Virus record (IMG/VR): IMGVR_UViG_3300010391_000044
Location: 1-63,756 of that record
DNA from: a virus
Strand: one strand, 5' to 3'
Length of the DNA: 63,756 bases
A program made the position numbers and the translations under genes. The notes under the pieces were generated by a model that did no database searches, was not told the DNA's origin, and worked only from the letters and a program-made list of their open reading frames with translations. Positions 46,928-55,803 of this stretch are shown here, piece after piece. Within the stretch, counting starts at the first letter, position 1, and every line of letters begins with the position of its first letter.

Positions 46928-47158
46928 GTGGAAACCGCCACGCGGATCGCCCAGGACCTCGCCGCCGGAAACTCCGAGACGCTGCTCAGCGCCGTCCACT
47001 TTCTCACGCATTGTCATGCCTGCGGGGAGAAGCTGAGTGAGAAGCGCGAGGAAAATCTCGCCGTGGGCTGCAAAGCAGGCCCGCTGATCTTTCACCTGCA
47101 CTGTGCCGATCAACTCCGGCTTACGTTGACCGGTATCATCTTGTACCCGAAAGCATGA
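46928..47158 (+). CDS. Small zinc protein
   Basis: 76 aa from GTG 46928. LTHCHACGEKLSEKREENL, C near 48 and FHLHCADQLRL suggest a Cys/His metal site. The stop overlaps the start of the large glycosyltransferase by 4 bases. Confidence 0.55.
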   Translation: METATRIAQDLAAGNSETLLSAVHFLTHCHACGEKLSEKREENLAVGCKAGPLIFHLHCADQLRLTLTGIILYPKA

Positions 47159-50061
47159 TCTCTTTCTGCTTAATTTCCCGCGATTCGGAGGATACCCTCC
47201 CAGTCTGTCTCCGCTCCATCAAGACAGTTGCCGACGAGATTATCCTGGTGGATACCGGCTCCTCGGACGGAACAGTCGCCATCGCCGAGTCCTTCGGCGC
47301 CAAGATTGGCCGCTACCTGCCGCAGGATCATCCGGACGATTTCCTGCTCATTCCCGACGAGAAAGGCGGCAAGGAACTCTCACTGGCGAACTTCGCCGCG
47401 GCGCGGAATCTTAGCTTCGCCATGGCCAAGTATCCCTGGATCTTTTGGCTGGATGCCGATGACTCACTGGGCGGCCTCGATCATTGGTGGGAGATGCTGC
47501 GGCAGTTCGAGGCGGAACGGATGGACGCTCTCGTCCTTCCTTATGAGTATGCCCGCGATGAACGCGGAAAAGTGATTACGCTCCTCTGGCGGGAGCGCCT
47601 GATCCGGTGGAACCCCGGCTGGCAGTGGGAAGGGCCCGTGCACGAAACGCTCCCCCCGACTGCCAGGCGACTCGCGGCGTTCGAGGGTGTGCGAGTTCTC
47701 CACCATAAGGACAAACGTCGCCGGCCGATCCTGCGGCGCCGCAATCTGGAGATCCTGAAAGCCAAGGCACCGCCGGATGATCCCCGAACGCTCTTCTATC
47801 TCGGCACCGAGTACACGTTCGTCGGGGAGTATAAGGAAGCGGTCACGGCCTTCAAGCGGTACCTGAGCCTGGCCAAGGATGAAGAGGAGACGTACCAGGC
47901 CCTCTTCTACCTTGGGGACCTCTTCCGCGTCGCGGGCCAGTGGAAGGAGGCCATCGAGTATTACCAGCGGGCGATCCTCGTCCGGCCCACGTGGCGAGTG
48001 GCCTATTTCGGGCTCGCGGCGGCGTTCGGACACATCCAGGACTGGGACCGCTGTCTCTACTATCTCGATCAGGGACGCAAGCAACCCGAGCATTCCGGGA
48101 CGCTCCTTGCGCATAATCCGAAGCACGAAGAACTCGGGTGGGCCGAATGGGCCGTGAACGCCTATCGGGCCAAGGGCAACTTACGCGAGGCGCTCCAGGC
48201 ATGTCGGGAAGGCTTGCGGGAGGACCCATTCAACCCGACGCTCAAGGCGGCTCAGGCCGAACTCTCCGCGAAATGGAATGACGCGGAGGGCGCCCGGGCG
48301 GTCACCGAGGCGGCCGAGTTTCTGGTGCGAAAGGATCGGGGGGCGGATGCGGGGCGGCTACTCCGGCTCGTTGGGAAGAGCCATGCGCCAATCACGCGTC
48401 TCATTGAGGAAACGAATACGCTGGCGTCTCTCGATCTTCTGCCCGGAAGGCCGCTGAACTTTGAGTCCCTCGAAAAGGTCCAGTTGGACGCGCGTCTCGT
48501 GTGGATCATGGACATCCTCCGCGGCAACCCTCAATGGTATCGTCTGGCCTTCCCTGGGACAGGGGACTCCGTCTTTGCCCGCGTGTTTTTCTATAACTTC
48601 AAGCATCACATTCAGGCCTGGGATCCGGACGCCGGCGTGGTCTCCGAGATCTCCAAGATACGCGAATGGTCCCATTGGCCTGGGACGTTCTCGGCAGAAA
48701 GCCGCCCGCTTCTCTCCGGGCCATCTGCGCCCGTCCATGTCGTCGTTCTGGCCGGCGTCCTCGAATACTCGCGCGATCCTGCGGCCGTGATGGAGGCCGC
48801 GCGCCGATGGCTGCTGCCTGGCGGATGCGTGATCGTCGCCGTTCCCAACGGTTCGACCTCGTATGCCGGCAAGGAGCCTGACCGAAAGAACTTTCGGCTG
48901 CACCGATTCGTGCCGGACGGGTTGCGAAAACTCTGTAGGACGGATCGGCTTCCCTCCCTTGCCCCGCAACAGGACGCGCCGGGATGGCTCTGCCTGACAT
49001 CGGAGGTGCCGGACGATCGGGCCATTGCCCCGCGGACGATCGGCATCGTCTGCCCGCCGGCCCTGGAGATCTGGGGGCCACACAGCCTGGAGAGCGGAAT
49101 CGGCGGATCCGAAGAATCGGTGATCCAACTTTCCCGGGCACTGGCCCGCCGTGGGCATCGGCTGCTGGTGTACGGTTCATGGCAAGGGATAGACGAGGGG
49201 CCGGACTACCGGGTAGAGTATCGCGATCTGAAGGCGCTCGAAGCACACCATGACGTCTTGGTGGCCTGGAGAGTCCCAGAAGTATTCTCGGGTCGGCGAC
49301 TGCCGAACGCCGAGTGGCTCTGGCTGTGGTTGCACGATACGATCGACGAGGCACGCCTCCTCCCCCTTGCCGATCACTTCGACGTCATCCTTGTTGGGAG
49401 TCACTTTCACGCCTCCCTATACCCCAAACTCTCGGAGTTGACCCGTGTCCAGCGCTACGGCGTTGATCCTGGGCAGTTCACGAACGGCCACATCCACCGG
49501 GATCCCCACAAATTTATCTGGACGAGCTGTCCAACCCGTGGGCTAGAGACTCTGCTCGACATCTGGCCGCGCATCCGAGAGAGTCTGCCAGACGCGACGC
49601 TCCATGTGTTCTATGACTTCGGCAACTTCGACATCCTGCGGATGCGGGCCCAGGGAGAGGAAGCGGAGCGCCTCCAGGCGCTGCGGACTCGCATCCGATC
49701 GAAGGCGGAGCAGCCGGGCGTGATTTGGCCAGGACGGGTGGGCCAACCACTGATCGCGCAGGAGATGCTGTCCGCCGGTATCTTCGCCTACCCGACGAAC
49801 TTTCCCGAAATCATGTGTATCAGTGCCGTCAAGGCGCAGGCCGCCGGCTGCTGGCCGGTCTTCTTTCCTGTCGCCGCCCTCTCCGAGACCATCGGATGGG
49901 GCTGGCAGAGTAGGGCAGAGAATTTCGTCGAGCACTGCGTTGCCGCTGCGACAGGCGCGAAATCTGAGAGTGAGCGAGAAGCCATGCAGGCCTGGGCCAA
50001 GGAGGTGTATAGTTGGGACCGCGTCGCGCTCGGGTGGGAAAAGTTGATGCGCGGGATGTAG
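47155..50061 (+). CDS. GT2-TPR-methyltransferase-GT4 multidomain glycosyltransferase
   Basis: 968 aa. Residues 1-200: GT2 fold (EIILVDTGSSDGTVAIA, WIFWLDADDSLGG). About 205-370: TPR helical repeats (RTLFYLGTEYTFVGEYKEAV, YQALFYLGDLFRVAGQWKEA). About 470-600: a methyltransferase-like region (HVVVLAGVLEYSRDPAAVME, LLPGGCVIVAVPNG). About 630-968: GT4 fold (GIGGSEESVIQLSRALARRG, NFPEIMCISAVKAQAAGCWP). The GT4 acid pair normally written E-x7-E reads E-x7-K, so this half may be weak or inactive. Likely adds sugars to the virion or host surface. Confidence 0.82.
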   Translation: MISFCLISRDSEDTLPVCLRSIKTVADEIILVDTGSSDGTVAIAESFGAKIGRYLPQDHPDDFLLIPDEKGGKELSLANFAAARNLSFAMAKYPWIFWLDADDSLGGLDHWWEMLRQFEAERMDALVLPYEYARDERGKVITLLWRERLIRWNPGWQWEGPVHETLPPTARRLAAFEGVRVLHHKDKRRRPILRRRNLEILKAKAPPDDPRTLFYLGTEYTFVGEYKEAVTAFKRYLSLAKDEEETYQALFYLGDLFRVAGQWKEAIEYYQRAILVRPTWRVAYFGLAAAFGHIQDWDRCLYYLDQGRKQPEHSGTLLAHNPKHEELGWAEWAVNAYRAKGNLREALQACREGLREDPFNPTLKAAQAELSAKWNDAEGARAVTEAAEFLVRKDRGADAGRLLRLVGKSHAPITRLIEETNTLASLDLLPGRPLNFESLEKVQLDARLVWIMDILRGNPQWYRLAFPGTGDSVFARVFFYNFKHHIQAWDPDAGVVSEISKIREWSHWPGTFSAESRPLLSGPSAPVHVVVLAGVLEYSRDPAAVMEAARRWLLPGGCVIVAVPNGSTSYAGKEPDRKNFRLHRFVPDGLRKLCRTDRLPSLAPQQDAPGWLCLTSEVPDDRAIAPRTIGIVCPPALEIWGPHSLESGIGGSEESVIQLSRALARRGHRLLVYGSWQGIDEGPDYRVEYRDLKALEAHHDVLVAWRVPEVFSGRRLPNAEWLWLWLHDTIDEARLLPLADHFDVILVGSHFHASLYPKLSELTRVQRYGVDPGQFTNGHIHRDPHKFIWTSCPTRGLETLLDIWPRIRESLPDATLHVFYDFGNFDILRMRAQGEEAERLQALRTRIRSKAEQPGVIWPGRVGQPLIAQEMLSAGIFAYPTNFPEIMCISAVKAQAAGCWPVFFPVAALSETIGWGWQSRAENFVEHCVAAATGAKSESEREAMQAWAKEVYSWDRVALGWEKLMRGM

Positions 50062-50462
50062 TCTCGCTCTCGGCAAGAGAAGTCACCCGGTGGCTCGCTC
50101 CGTGGCCGATTCAGTTGCGCGGGGGCCGGTTCCACCTGGAGATCCTGCCCATCTCGCGGTGTGAGCGATTCTACGCATTCTGGAAGACGGGGCCGCGAGC
50201 CGTCTACCGCAGCATCGCGTGGTGGGCGAAGATGGCGGCCAACTACAAGGCACCGGGAGAACAACATTACCTTCACCAAATTGCTCGGGACCGGATTCCC
50301 GTCCTGCGCTCGCTGAGTATTGTCGTGATTCACCGAGACCGTAAATGGATCGTGGTGGACGGGAATCATCACCTGATCGCCCTGGCCATGGTGCGGCGGC
50401 ATCGGTTCGCGGGGAAATCGGCCTTAATCAAATACCTTGGAGTAGTCAGGAGGAAGCCTTGA
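50013..50462 (+). CDS. ParB/Srx-like small protein with TTG start
   Basis: 149 aa. IVVIHRDRKWIVVDGNHHLI followed by ALAMVRRHRF is a ParB/sulfiredoxin-like DGxHxxxA motif, found also in small kinases and DNA-binding proteins. TTG 50013 is chosen because AAGGAGG lies 7 bases before it, overlapping the GT gene. Next gene follows by TTGA overlap. The link to glycan genes is by position only. Confidence 0.6.
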   Translation: MGPRRARVGKVDARDVVSLSAREVTRWLAPWPIQLRGGRFHLEILPISRCERFYAFWKTGPRAVYRSIAWWAKMAANYKAPGEQHYLHQIARDRIPVLRSLSIVVIHRDRKWIVVDGNHHLIALAMVRRHRFAGKSALIKYLGVVRRKP

Positions 50463-51583
50463 AACTTATTCACGTGTTGGGCAGCACGGCCCACGGCACG
50501 CTCGGTCCGGCAGACATCCTCACCGGCAATCGCGGCGTGACGGGGAGCGAGCAAGCGCTCCTCTTCCTGGCCCGCGAATCTGCCCGCCGGAATCATCGTG
50601 TCGTCGTCTATCTGCCGACCGAGAGGGAGACGATCGACGGCAACGTCTGCTATTTAGATTACCGGAAGGAGTACCCGCGGTTTCGCGAGATGGACACCGC
50701 CGATGTCGTGATCTCCTGGCTTTCCGCGGATAATCTGCTCCGCTGCCGACCCGATCAACTCCGCATCCATTCCATCCAGATCAACGATTGGTTGCTGAAC
50801 TCGAACCGAGATCGGACCTATCCGCATGTGGATGTGTTCGTCTGCGTGAGCCAAGCGCAATCTGAGTGGCTCTGGAAGGCCCACGACGCGCCTTATGCCC
50901 GCGACCGGATCGAGATCGTCCCGAACGGGGTGGACAGTGCCCGCTTCGCCCGAGAGGTCAGCCGCACCCCTCGCCGATGCATCTACAGCTCGTCGCCGGA
51001 TCGCGGGCTCCATTGGCTCCTCTACTTCTGGCCCGAGATTCGCCTACGCTATCCCGACGCCACGCTCCACGTCTACTACGAGGTCGAGCAATGGGTGGCG
51101 GCGACCCAGGGACTGGCCACGGAGATCGGCCAGCGGGCGCGATTCATCCAGCGACGCCTGGCCGCGCTCCAGGGGCACGGCGTGATCCTCTCCGGCGCGG
51201 TGAGCCCGATGGCCGTGGCGGACGCGCTGCTCCAAAGCGATCTCTTCCTCTATCCTTGTGATCCAGTCTCCTCGACCGAGGGCTTTTCCGTGAGCACTAT
51301 GGAGGCCTGCGCGGCTGGTTGTCTGCCGATCCTCACGGATGCGGACGCGCTCGGGGAAATCTACAAGGAGAGTGGCGGGTTTCTGGTGACCCGGGGCGAG
51401 GGCCGAGAGTGGATCGACGAATATCTCGCGACCGTTCTGCAGGCGATGGACCAGCCAGCGAGCGCATTCGTGGAACGGCGGCGGGCCTGCCGGCGATTCG
51501 CCGAGCGGTACGATTGGACCTATGTCGCGGATCAGTTCCATGCCATGCTAAACAGGAGATTGGCAAAGAAGAACAACACTTAG
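50459..51583 (+). CDS. GT4-family glycosyltransferase with TTG start
   Basis: 374 aa from TTG 50459, overlapping the preceding TGA, with CAGGAGG upstream. GVTGSEQALLFLARESARRN (donor-binding), IEIVPNGVDSARFAREVSR, YSSSPDRGLHWLLYFWPEIR and EGFSVSTMEACAAGCLPILT, which holds the E-x7-E pair of GT4 enzymes. It transfers a sugar from a nucleotide-sugar donor. It is the single-domain counterpart of the C-terminal half of the preceding fusion and keeps the canonical glutamates. Confidence 0.85.
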   Translation: MKLIHVLGSTAHGTLGPADILTGNRGVTGSEQALLFLARESARRNHRVVVYLPTERETIDGNVCYLDYRKEYPRFREMDTADVVISWLSADNLLRCRPDQLRIHSIQINDWLLNSNRDRTYPHVDVFVCVSQAQSEWLWKAHDAPYARDRIEIVPNGVDSARFAREVSRTPRRCIYSSSPDRGLHWLLYFWPEIRLRYPDATLHVYYEVEQWVAATQGLATEIGQRARFIQRRLAALQGHGVILSGAVSPMAVADALLQSDLFLYPCDPVSSTEGFSVSTMEACAAGCLPILTDADALGEIYKESGGFLVTRGEGREWIDEYLATVLQAMDQPASAFVERRRACRRFAERYDWTYVADQFHAMLNRRLAKKNNT

Positions 51584-52134
51584 GAGTAAGTTGACTTCTT
51601 CATAAGCAGAAGTGGTGTAGACTTATGGTTCCCTTGCTTTCCGTATCTCTTATTAAGTCTAGTCAGTTCCCCCTTGATGCGCCTCCAGTCATGGATGGGA
51701 ATCCCGCCTCCCAAGCAATTTCCTGGTCCCTTGACGAGCTGTCTCGCCTGAAGGCACAGTTCAGCCTGTCTCTTCTTAAGTTTCAGGTAAGGCAAAATGA
51801 GCCGCAGGACTATCTCGCCTTCCAAGCTCCAGACTCTCCAGGCGTATTGCGTTCGTTCCCTGTCCCAATGACCGGGTTTGGGTCTTGCACGTCTGATCGT
51901 TCCAAGCCCTCCAAGGGCTTTCCATATCCATACGAGTGCCTCACGTGCCACCTGTGTCACCTCAACTCGAATATACATACCAGCGACCTCAACTTGATTT
52001 CCCCTCCTAGCGTAGGCGACAATACTTCCATCACCGTCGATCATACCTGCAACCCAGGCAAGATCACCGACAGATCCGTGCCTGCCAGGCTTCCTCTTTA
52101 TGTATCTCTTGAAGTACCGACGCATGTTGATCAT
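51580..52134 (-). CDS. LAGLIDADG homing endonuclease
   Basis: 184 aa. LAWVAGMIDGDGSIVAYARR is the LAGLIDADG helix with catalytic Asp; one motif, so it would act as a homodimer. Remaining blocks (WIWKALGGLGTIRRARPKPG, WRVWSLEGEIVLRLILPYLK) are typical. Minus strand, convergent with the glycosyltransferase, AT-richer than its neighbours. TTGACT and TATCAT (18-base spacer) lie so close upstream that the mRNA may be leaderless at the second ATG (52125). Confidence 0.88.
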   Translation of the reverse strand: MINMRRYFKRYIKRKPGRHGSVGDLAWVAGMIDGDGSIVAYARRGNQVEVAGMYIRVEVTQVAREALVWIWKALGGLGTIRRARPKPGHWDRERTQYAWRVWSLEGEIVLRLILPYLKLKKRQAELCLQARQLVKGPGNCLGGGIPIHDWRRIKGELTRLNKRYGKQGNHKSTPLLLMKKSTYS

Positions 52135-52183
52135 GATACTATATTACGTCGTATGAAGTCAATCATGATGAAAGGTCAAGCGG

Positions 52184-52609
52184 ATGCCACGCCGCATCCT
52201 GCTCCTGGAAGATAGCCGGAGTCTCGCCGCTCCGGTGATCCGGGCGTGTGTCGGCCTGGGCTGGGAGATCGTTCATGTGGAGAATAGCGTGGAAGCCCTC
52301 CGGGCGCTGGCGGGCCAGAGTGCGTTCGATGCCCTGGTGGTGGATTATAACCTACCCGCATTCCGCGAGGAGGGGCATATCCTCAGCAATCTGGAACGGA
52401 TCCCCCGGAAGTATCCCTTCGAGGGGGACGCCTTCCTCGCCATAGCCAAGTGTATGACCGACCGCTGCCCGAAGATCATCATCGCGTTCTCGGGGATCCC
52501 GGGGAATAACGACTGGCTGATGAAGGCGGGGGCTATCGGGCGGATTGAGGGGAAGGATGCGGATGGATTAACGCGGATGCTGGCGACGCTCTTCTCGGAG
52601 GCCTCGTGA
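52184..52609 (+). CDS. Stand-alone response-regulator receiver domain
   Basis: 141 aa, only a receiver fold: acidic pair E9 D10 (LLLEDS), phospho-acceptor D54 (LVVDYNLP), S103 (IIAFSGIP), and K124. All residues needed for phosphorylation are present. No output domain. Its stop overlaps the start of the radical SAM gene (GTGA), so the two are coupled; a regulatory or chaperone role for that enzyme is inference. Confidence 0.8.
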   Translation: MPRRILLLEDSRSLAAPVIRACVGLGWEIVHVENSVEALRALAGQSAFDALVVDYNLPAFREEGHILSNLERIPRKYPFEGDAFLAIAKCMTDRCPKIIIAFSGIPGNNDWLMKAGAIGRIEGKDADGLTRMLATLFSEAS

Positions 52610-54435
52610 AGCGCCAGGTGCTGCTCGCCCAGGTCAACCAGCGCTTCGGGCGGAATACCTTTCTGCCCTTCAGCGTCGGGTGCCTGCAGGCCTATGCGCA
52701 AGCGCAGTCGGATCTCACCGAGGCGTACGAGTTCCTCCCGCTGCTATATCTCCGTGAGGATCCCGAGGCCATCGTGAACCGGTCTCCCCGAGTGGACGTG
52801 CTGGGGCTCTCCAGCTATATCTGGAACGAACAGTGGAATCTGGCCCTGGCAAGGGCGGCTCGTGAAGCCTGGACGGATTGCCTGGTTGTCCTGGGCGGCC
52901 CGCAAGTGCCTGAGCGAGACGCTGAACAGTTTCTCCTCCGCCATCCAGAGGTGGACATACTGGTCCACCATGAGGGCGAACAGAGTTTCTCAGCCATCTT
53001 GCACGAAGGGCTCAAGGAACGCCCGCATTACGGTATCATCCCAGGCCTGAGTTACCATGGGCGCATCGACAGCCTCGTCCCTCCGGAAGGGACAACGATC
53101 TTCAGCGGGGCTGCACGCCGGATCGAGAACGTCTCCGAGTTACCTTCGCCCTACCTTGCCGGCGTGTTCGACCAGATGCCCTGGGCCGACTACGACTTCC
53201 ATGCGACACAGGAGACCCACCGGGGCTGTCCCTACGCGTGCACTTTCTGCGACTGGGGCTCGGCGATATTCACGAAGGCCCGGGCCTTCGACGATGATCG
53301 CCTCCAGCGGGAACTGCATTGGATCGGGCACCATGACATCGAACTTCTTTACAACGCCGATGCGAACTACGGCCTCCTGCCTCGGGATACCGCCCTGACG
53401 CAGTATCTCACCGATGTCAAGAAGCTCTACGGATTCCCCAAGCAATTCCGCGCCGCCTACGCCAAGAACGCGAATGAGAAAATCTTTGAGATCGCCAGCA
53501 TCCTGAACGAGGCGGGGATGAGTAAGGGGATCACGCTGAGCCTCCAGAGTACGGATCCGCACACGCTGGAAATCATCAAGCGCAAAAACATCGCCATGGA
53601 GGACTTCGAGAGTTGGGTGAAGCGGTACGAGGCGTCCGGGATCGGAACGTACACCGAGTTAATCCTTGGGCTGCCCGGAGAGACCTACGAGAGCTTCGCC
53701 GACGGCATCAACCGCGTTCTCTCGGCCGGACAGCACCATGGGCTTCACGTGTATCTGTGCATGGCCCTGCCGAACTCCGAACTGTCCGACCCCGCTTACA
53801 TCGCCGAGCACGGGATCCGGACGGTACGTGGACCACTCCTGCAACAGCATGCCCCACCCGATCCGACGGCCGAGGAAATGGCGGATATCGTTATCGCCAC
53901 CAAGACGATGCCGGAAGCGGACTGGCTGCGAGCCTTCCTCTTTGCGTGGGCGGTCCAGACGTTCCATTGCCTCGGGCTCACGACGCAGGCCGCGATCGCT
54001 GCGGTGCAATCGGGATCGTCCTATCGTCGGTTCTACGAGGGGCTGCTCGACTTCTTTAATGAACGCCTCTTCGGGAATAGGATCGGAGATGAGTTACTTC
54101 GGACAACGGCGCTCGCCGCAGGCGGGATGGCTGGAGGCCCGTGGGGAACAGTGATTCGCGGGTATGGAGATGTCGTATGGCCGACCGAAGAGGCGACATT
54201 TCTGTGGCTGGTGAACGATATCGAGACAGTCTTTGTCGAACTCGCGTTCTTTCTTCGTTCGAGATATGGAGAGGACTCATGGCTACCGCTCAAAGAGGCC
54301 TTGGACTGTGACAGGCTGCATCTGATCACGCCAACCGATCCGCCGTTCAACGGGGACCGGGAACGGTACGCCCGCGAAACGCTCTGGTATTCAAGGAAAA
54401 GCCAGGGCAAGCGTAAAGCAGCAGTACATGACTAA
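52606..54435 (+). CDS. B12-binding-type radical SAM enzyme
   Basis: 609 aa from GTG 52606. The N-terminal Rossmann-like region (FLPFSVGCLQAYAQ, VLGLSSYIWNEQW, LVVLGGPQVPER) matches the cobalamin-binding-like domain of radical SAM methyltransferases, although the DxHxxG base-off motif is not seen. The radical SAM core has THRGCPYACTFCDWG (C-x3-C-x2-C), plus LSLQSTDPHTLEIIKRKN and LILGLPGETYESF. The C-terminal about 200 residues are an unassigned extension. Likely modifies a sugar, lipid or peptide. Confidence 0.85.
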   Translation: MKRQVLLAQVNQRFGRNTFLPFSVGCLQAYAQAQSDLTEAYEFLPLLYLREDPEAIVNRSPRVDVLGLSSYIWNEQWNLALARAAREAWTDCLVVLGGPQVPERDAEQFLLRHPEVDILVHHEGEQSFSAILHEGLKERPHYGIIPGLSYHGRIDSLVPPEGTTIFSGAARRIENVSELPSPYLAGVFDQMPWADYDFHATQETHRGCPYACTFCDWGSAIFTKARAFDDDRLQRELHWIGHHDIELLYNADANYGLLPRDTALTQYLTDVKKLYGFPKQFRAAYAKNANEKIFEIASILNEAGMSKGITLSLQSTDPHTLEIIKRKNIAMEDFESWVKRYEASGIGTYTELILGLPGETYESFADGINRVLSAGQHHGLHVYLCMALPNSELSDPAYIAEHGIRTVRGPLLQQHAPPDPTAEEMADIVIATKTMPEADWLRAFLFAWAVQTFHCLGLTTQAAIAAVQSGSSYRRFYEGLLDFFNERLFGNRIGDELLRTTALAAGGMAGGPWGTVIRGYGDVVWPTEEATFLWLVNDIETVFVELAFFLRSRYGEDSWLPLKEALDCDRLHLITPTDPPFNGDRERYARETLWYSRKSQGKRKAAVHD

Positions 54436-55156
54436 GATAATCCGCTGTTCGCGATGTGATCGGCGCGGGCACCATGCAGCACGTGGCCTGTGCACTACGT
54501 GCTATTCGGTCGATTGGCGAACCGCTCACGGACATCCACCTCATCCAAGGAAACCTCGCGTAAGGGCGTGTGCCGGTTGCAATGATGTATCCTTTATCAA
54601 CGCTTTGGACCTATGCCGCCGATGCTATTCAACTAAGCGAAGAAAAGGGAATCCGGAAGTCAGCCGGGCCTATTGCCGGAAGTGGAACGCTCGAAACAAG
54701 AAGTACAATCGAATGAGGAATGCTCGACCAGATCGCAGAGAATTACGGGCCCAGTATGAAAGATCCCATAGACCAGAACGGAATGGTCAAAAAAGATCAA
54801 GGTATGTAGCAGATAGAAAAAGGCAGATCGCACGAGTGCGCCAATGGCAGAAGACTCATCCCGAGCAGGTACGTGCGCTTTGCCGAGAGCGATATAAGCG
54901 TCGCCGATTTGTCATGCTCGGATTGCCAACAACGCTGACCCGCAGCGAATGGGAGAAACTAAAGATCGCCTATGGGCATCGCTGTCGATACTGCGGCAGA
55001 AAGCCGAAGCGGCTGGATCAGGATCATGTAATACCAGTCACCAAAGGTGGGGGGCACACGGCGCAAAATATTGTTCCTGCTTGCCGATCATGTAATAGCT
55101 CCAAGGGGAATCGTCACTCTTGGCCGCCAATACTGTTGGCGCAGAAACCCGCATGA
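54428..55156 (+). CDS. HNH endonuclease inside the glycan island
   Basis: 242 aa. Two N-terminal zinc knuckles (CSRCDRRGHHAARGLCTTCY and CAGCNDVSFINALDLCRRCY), Arg-rich middle, then the HNH core CRYCGRKPKRLDQDHVIPVT, with NIVPACRSCNSSKGNR. Overlaps both neighbours by a few bases. Homing-type. Confidence 0.88.
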   Translation: MTKIIRCSRCDRRGHHAARGLCTTCYSVDWRTAHGHPPHPRKPRVRACAGCNDVSFINALDLCRRCYSTKRRKGNPEVSRAYCRKWNARNKKYNRMRNARPDRRELRAQYERSHRPERNGQKRSRYVADRKRQIARVRQWQKTHPEQVRALCRERYKRRRFVMLGLPTTLTRSEWEKLKIAYGHRCRYCGRKPKRLDQDHVIPVTKGGGHTAQNIVPACRSCNSSKGNRHSWPPILLAQKPA

Positions 55157-55803
55157 CCCACATCACGATCCACGAGCGCGAATTTCGCGGGGCGAAGTTC
55201 CGGTTCTACGAGACCGAGCATGGGGCCTCCTTCGATACCTTCAACGATGAGCAGGAGATCCGGGATGCGTGGTGGCACATCGAACCCGGGCAGGTGGTGA
55301 TCGACGTCGGGGCGGGGATGGGCTCCTACAGCCTGCCGGCCTGTGCGCTCGGCGCGGAACGGGTGATCGCCTTTTGCCCGCAGCAACCCGATCTGAATCT
55401 GCTTCGCGCCAATGTGAAGCTGAATGAATTTCAGCAGTGCGACATCCTGGAGACGGGGCTTGCCGATCAGCCAGGGTATATCGCCGTCGCCGGCAACGCG
55501 ATGCGGTTCTCTCTGAACCCGCTGCCCGGAGCTTTCCCAGTCTCCTCCTTGGACGCTCACATGCTAATCCTCGACCGGCTCGACTGGCTGAAGATCGACG
55601 TCGAGGGATTCGAGCGGGAGGTCCTCCAGGGAGCCGAGTCCACGATCCGACAGTACCGTCCTACACTCTTAGTTGAGTATCACCTCTTCATGGATCCGTC
55701 GATCGAACTCCAATGTCGGCCGATCTTGAAGGCGCTCGGCTACACCGGGACCCTCCGGCGCTACCACGCGATCGCCCACGGGCTGTACCGGCCGGAGGCC
55801 TAA
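55153..55803 (+). CDS. FkbM-family methyltransferase
   Basis: 216 aa. VVIDVGAGMGSYSLPACALG is SAM motif I; RVIAFCPQQPDLNLLRANVK and LDWLKIDVEGFEREVLQGAE (LKIDVEGFE) are FkbM signatures. These enzymes O-methylate sugars or related hydroxyls. Coupled (ATGA) to the HNH gene. Confidence 0.85.
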   Translation: MTHITIHEREFRGAKFRFYETEHGASFDTFNDEQEIRDAWWHIEPGQVVIDVGAGMGSYSLPACALGAERVIAFCPQQPDLNLLRANVKLNEFQQCDILETGLADQPGYIAVAGNAMRFSLNPLPGAFPVSSLDAHMLILDRLDWLKIDVEGFEREVLQGAESTIRQYRPTLLVEYHLFMDPSIELQCRPILKALGYTGTLRRYHAIAHGLYRPEA

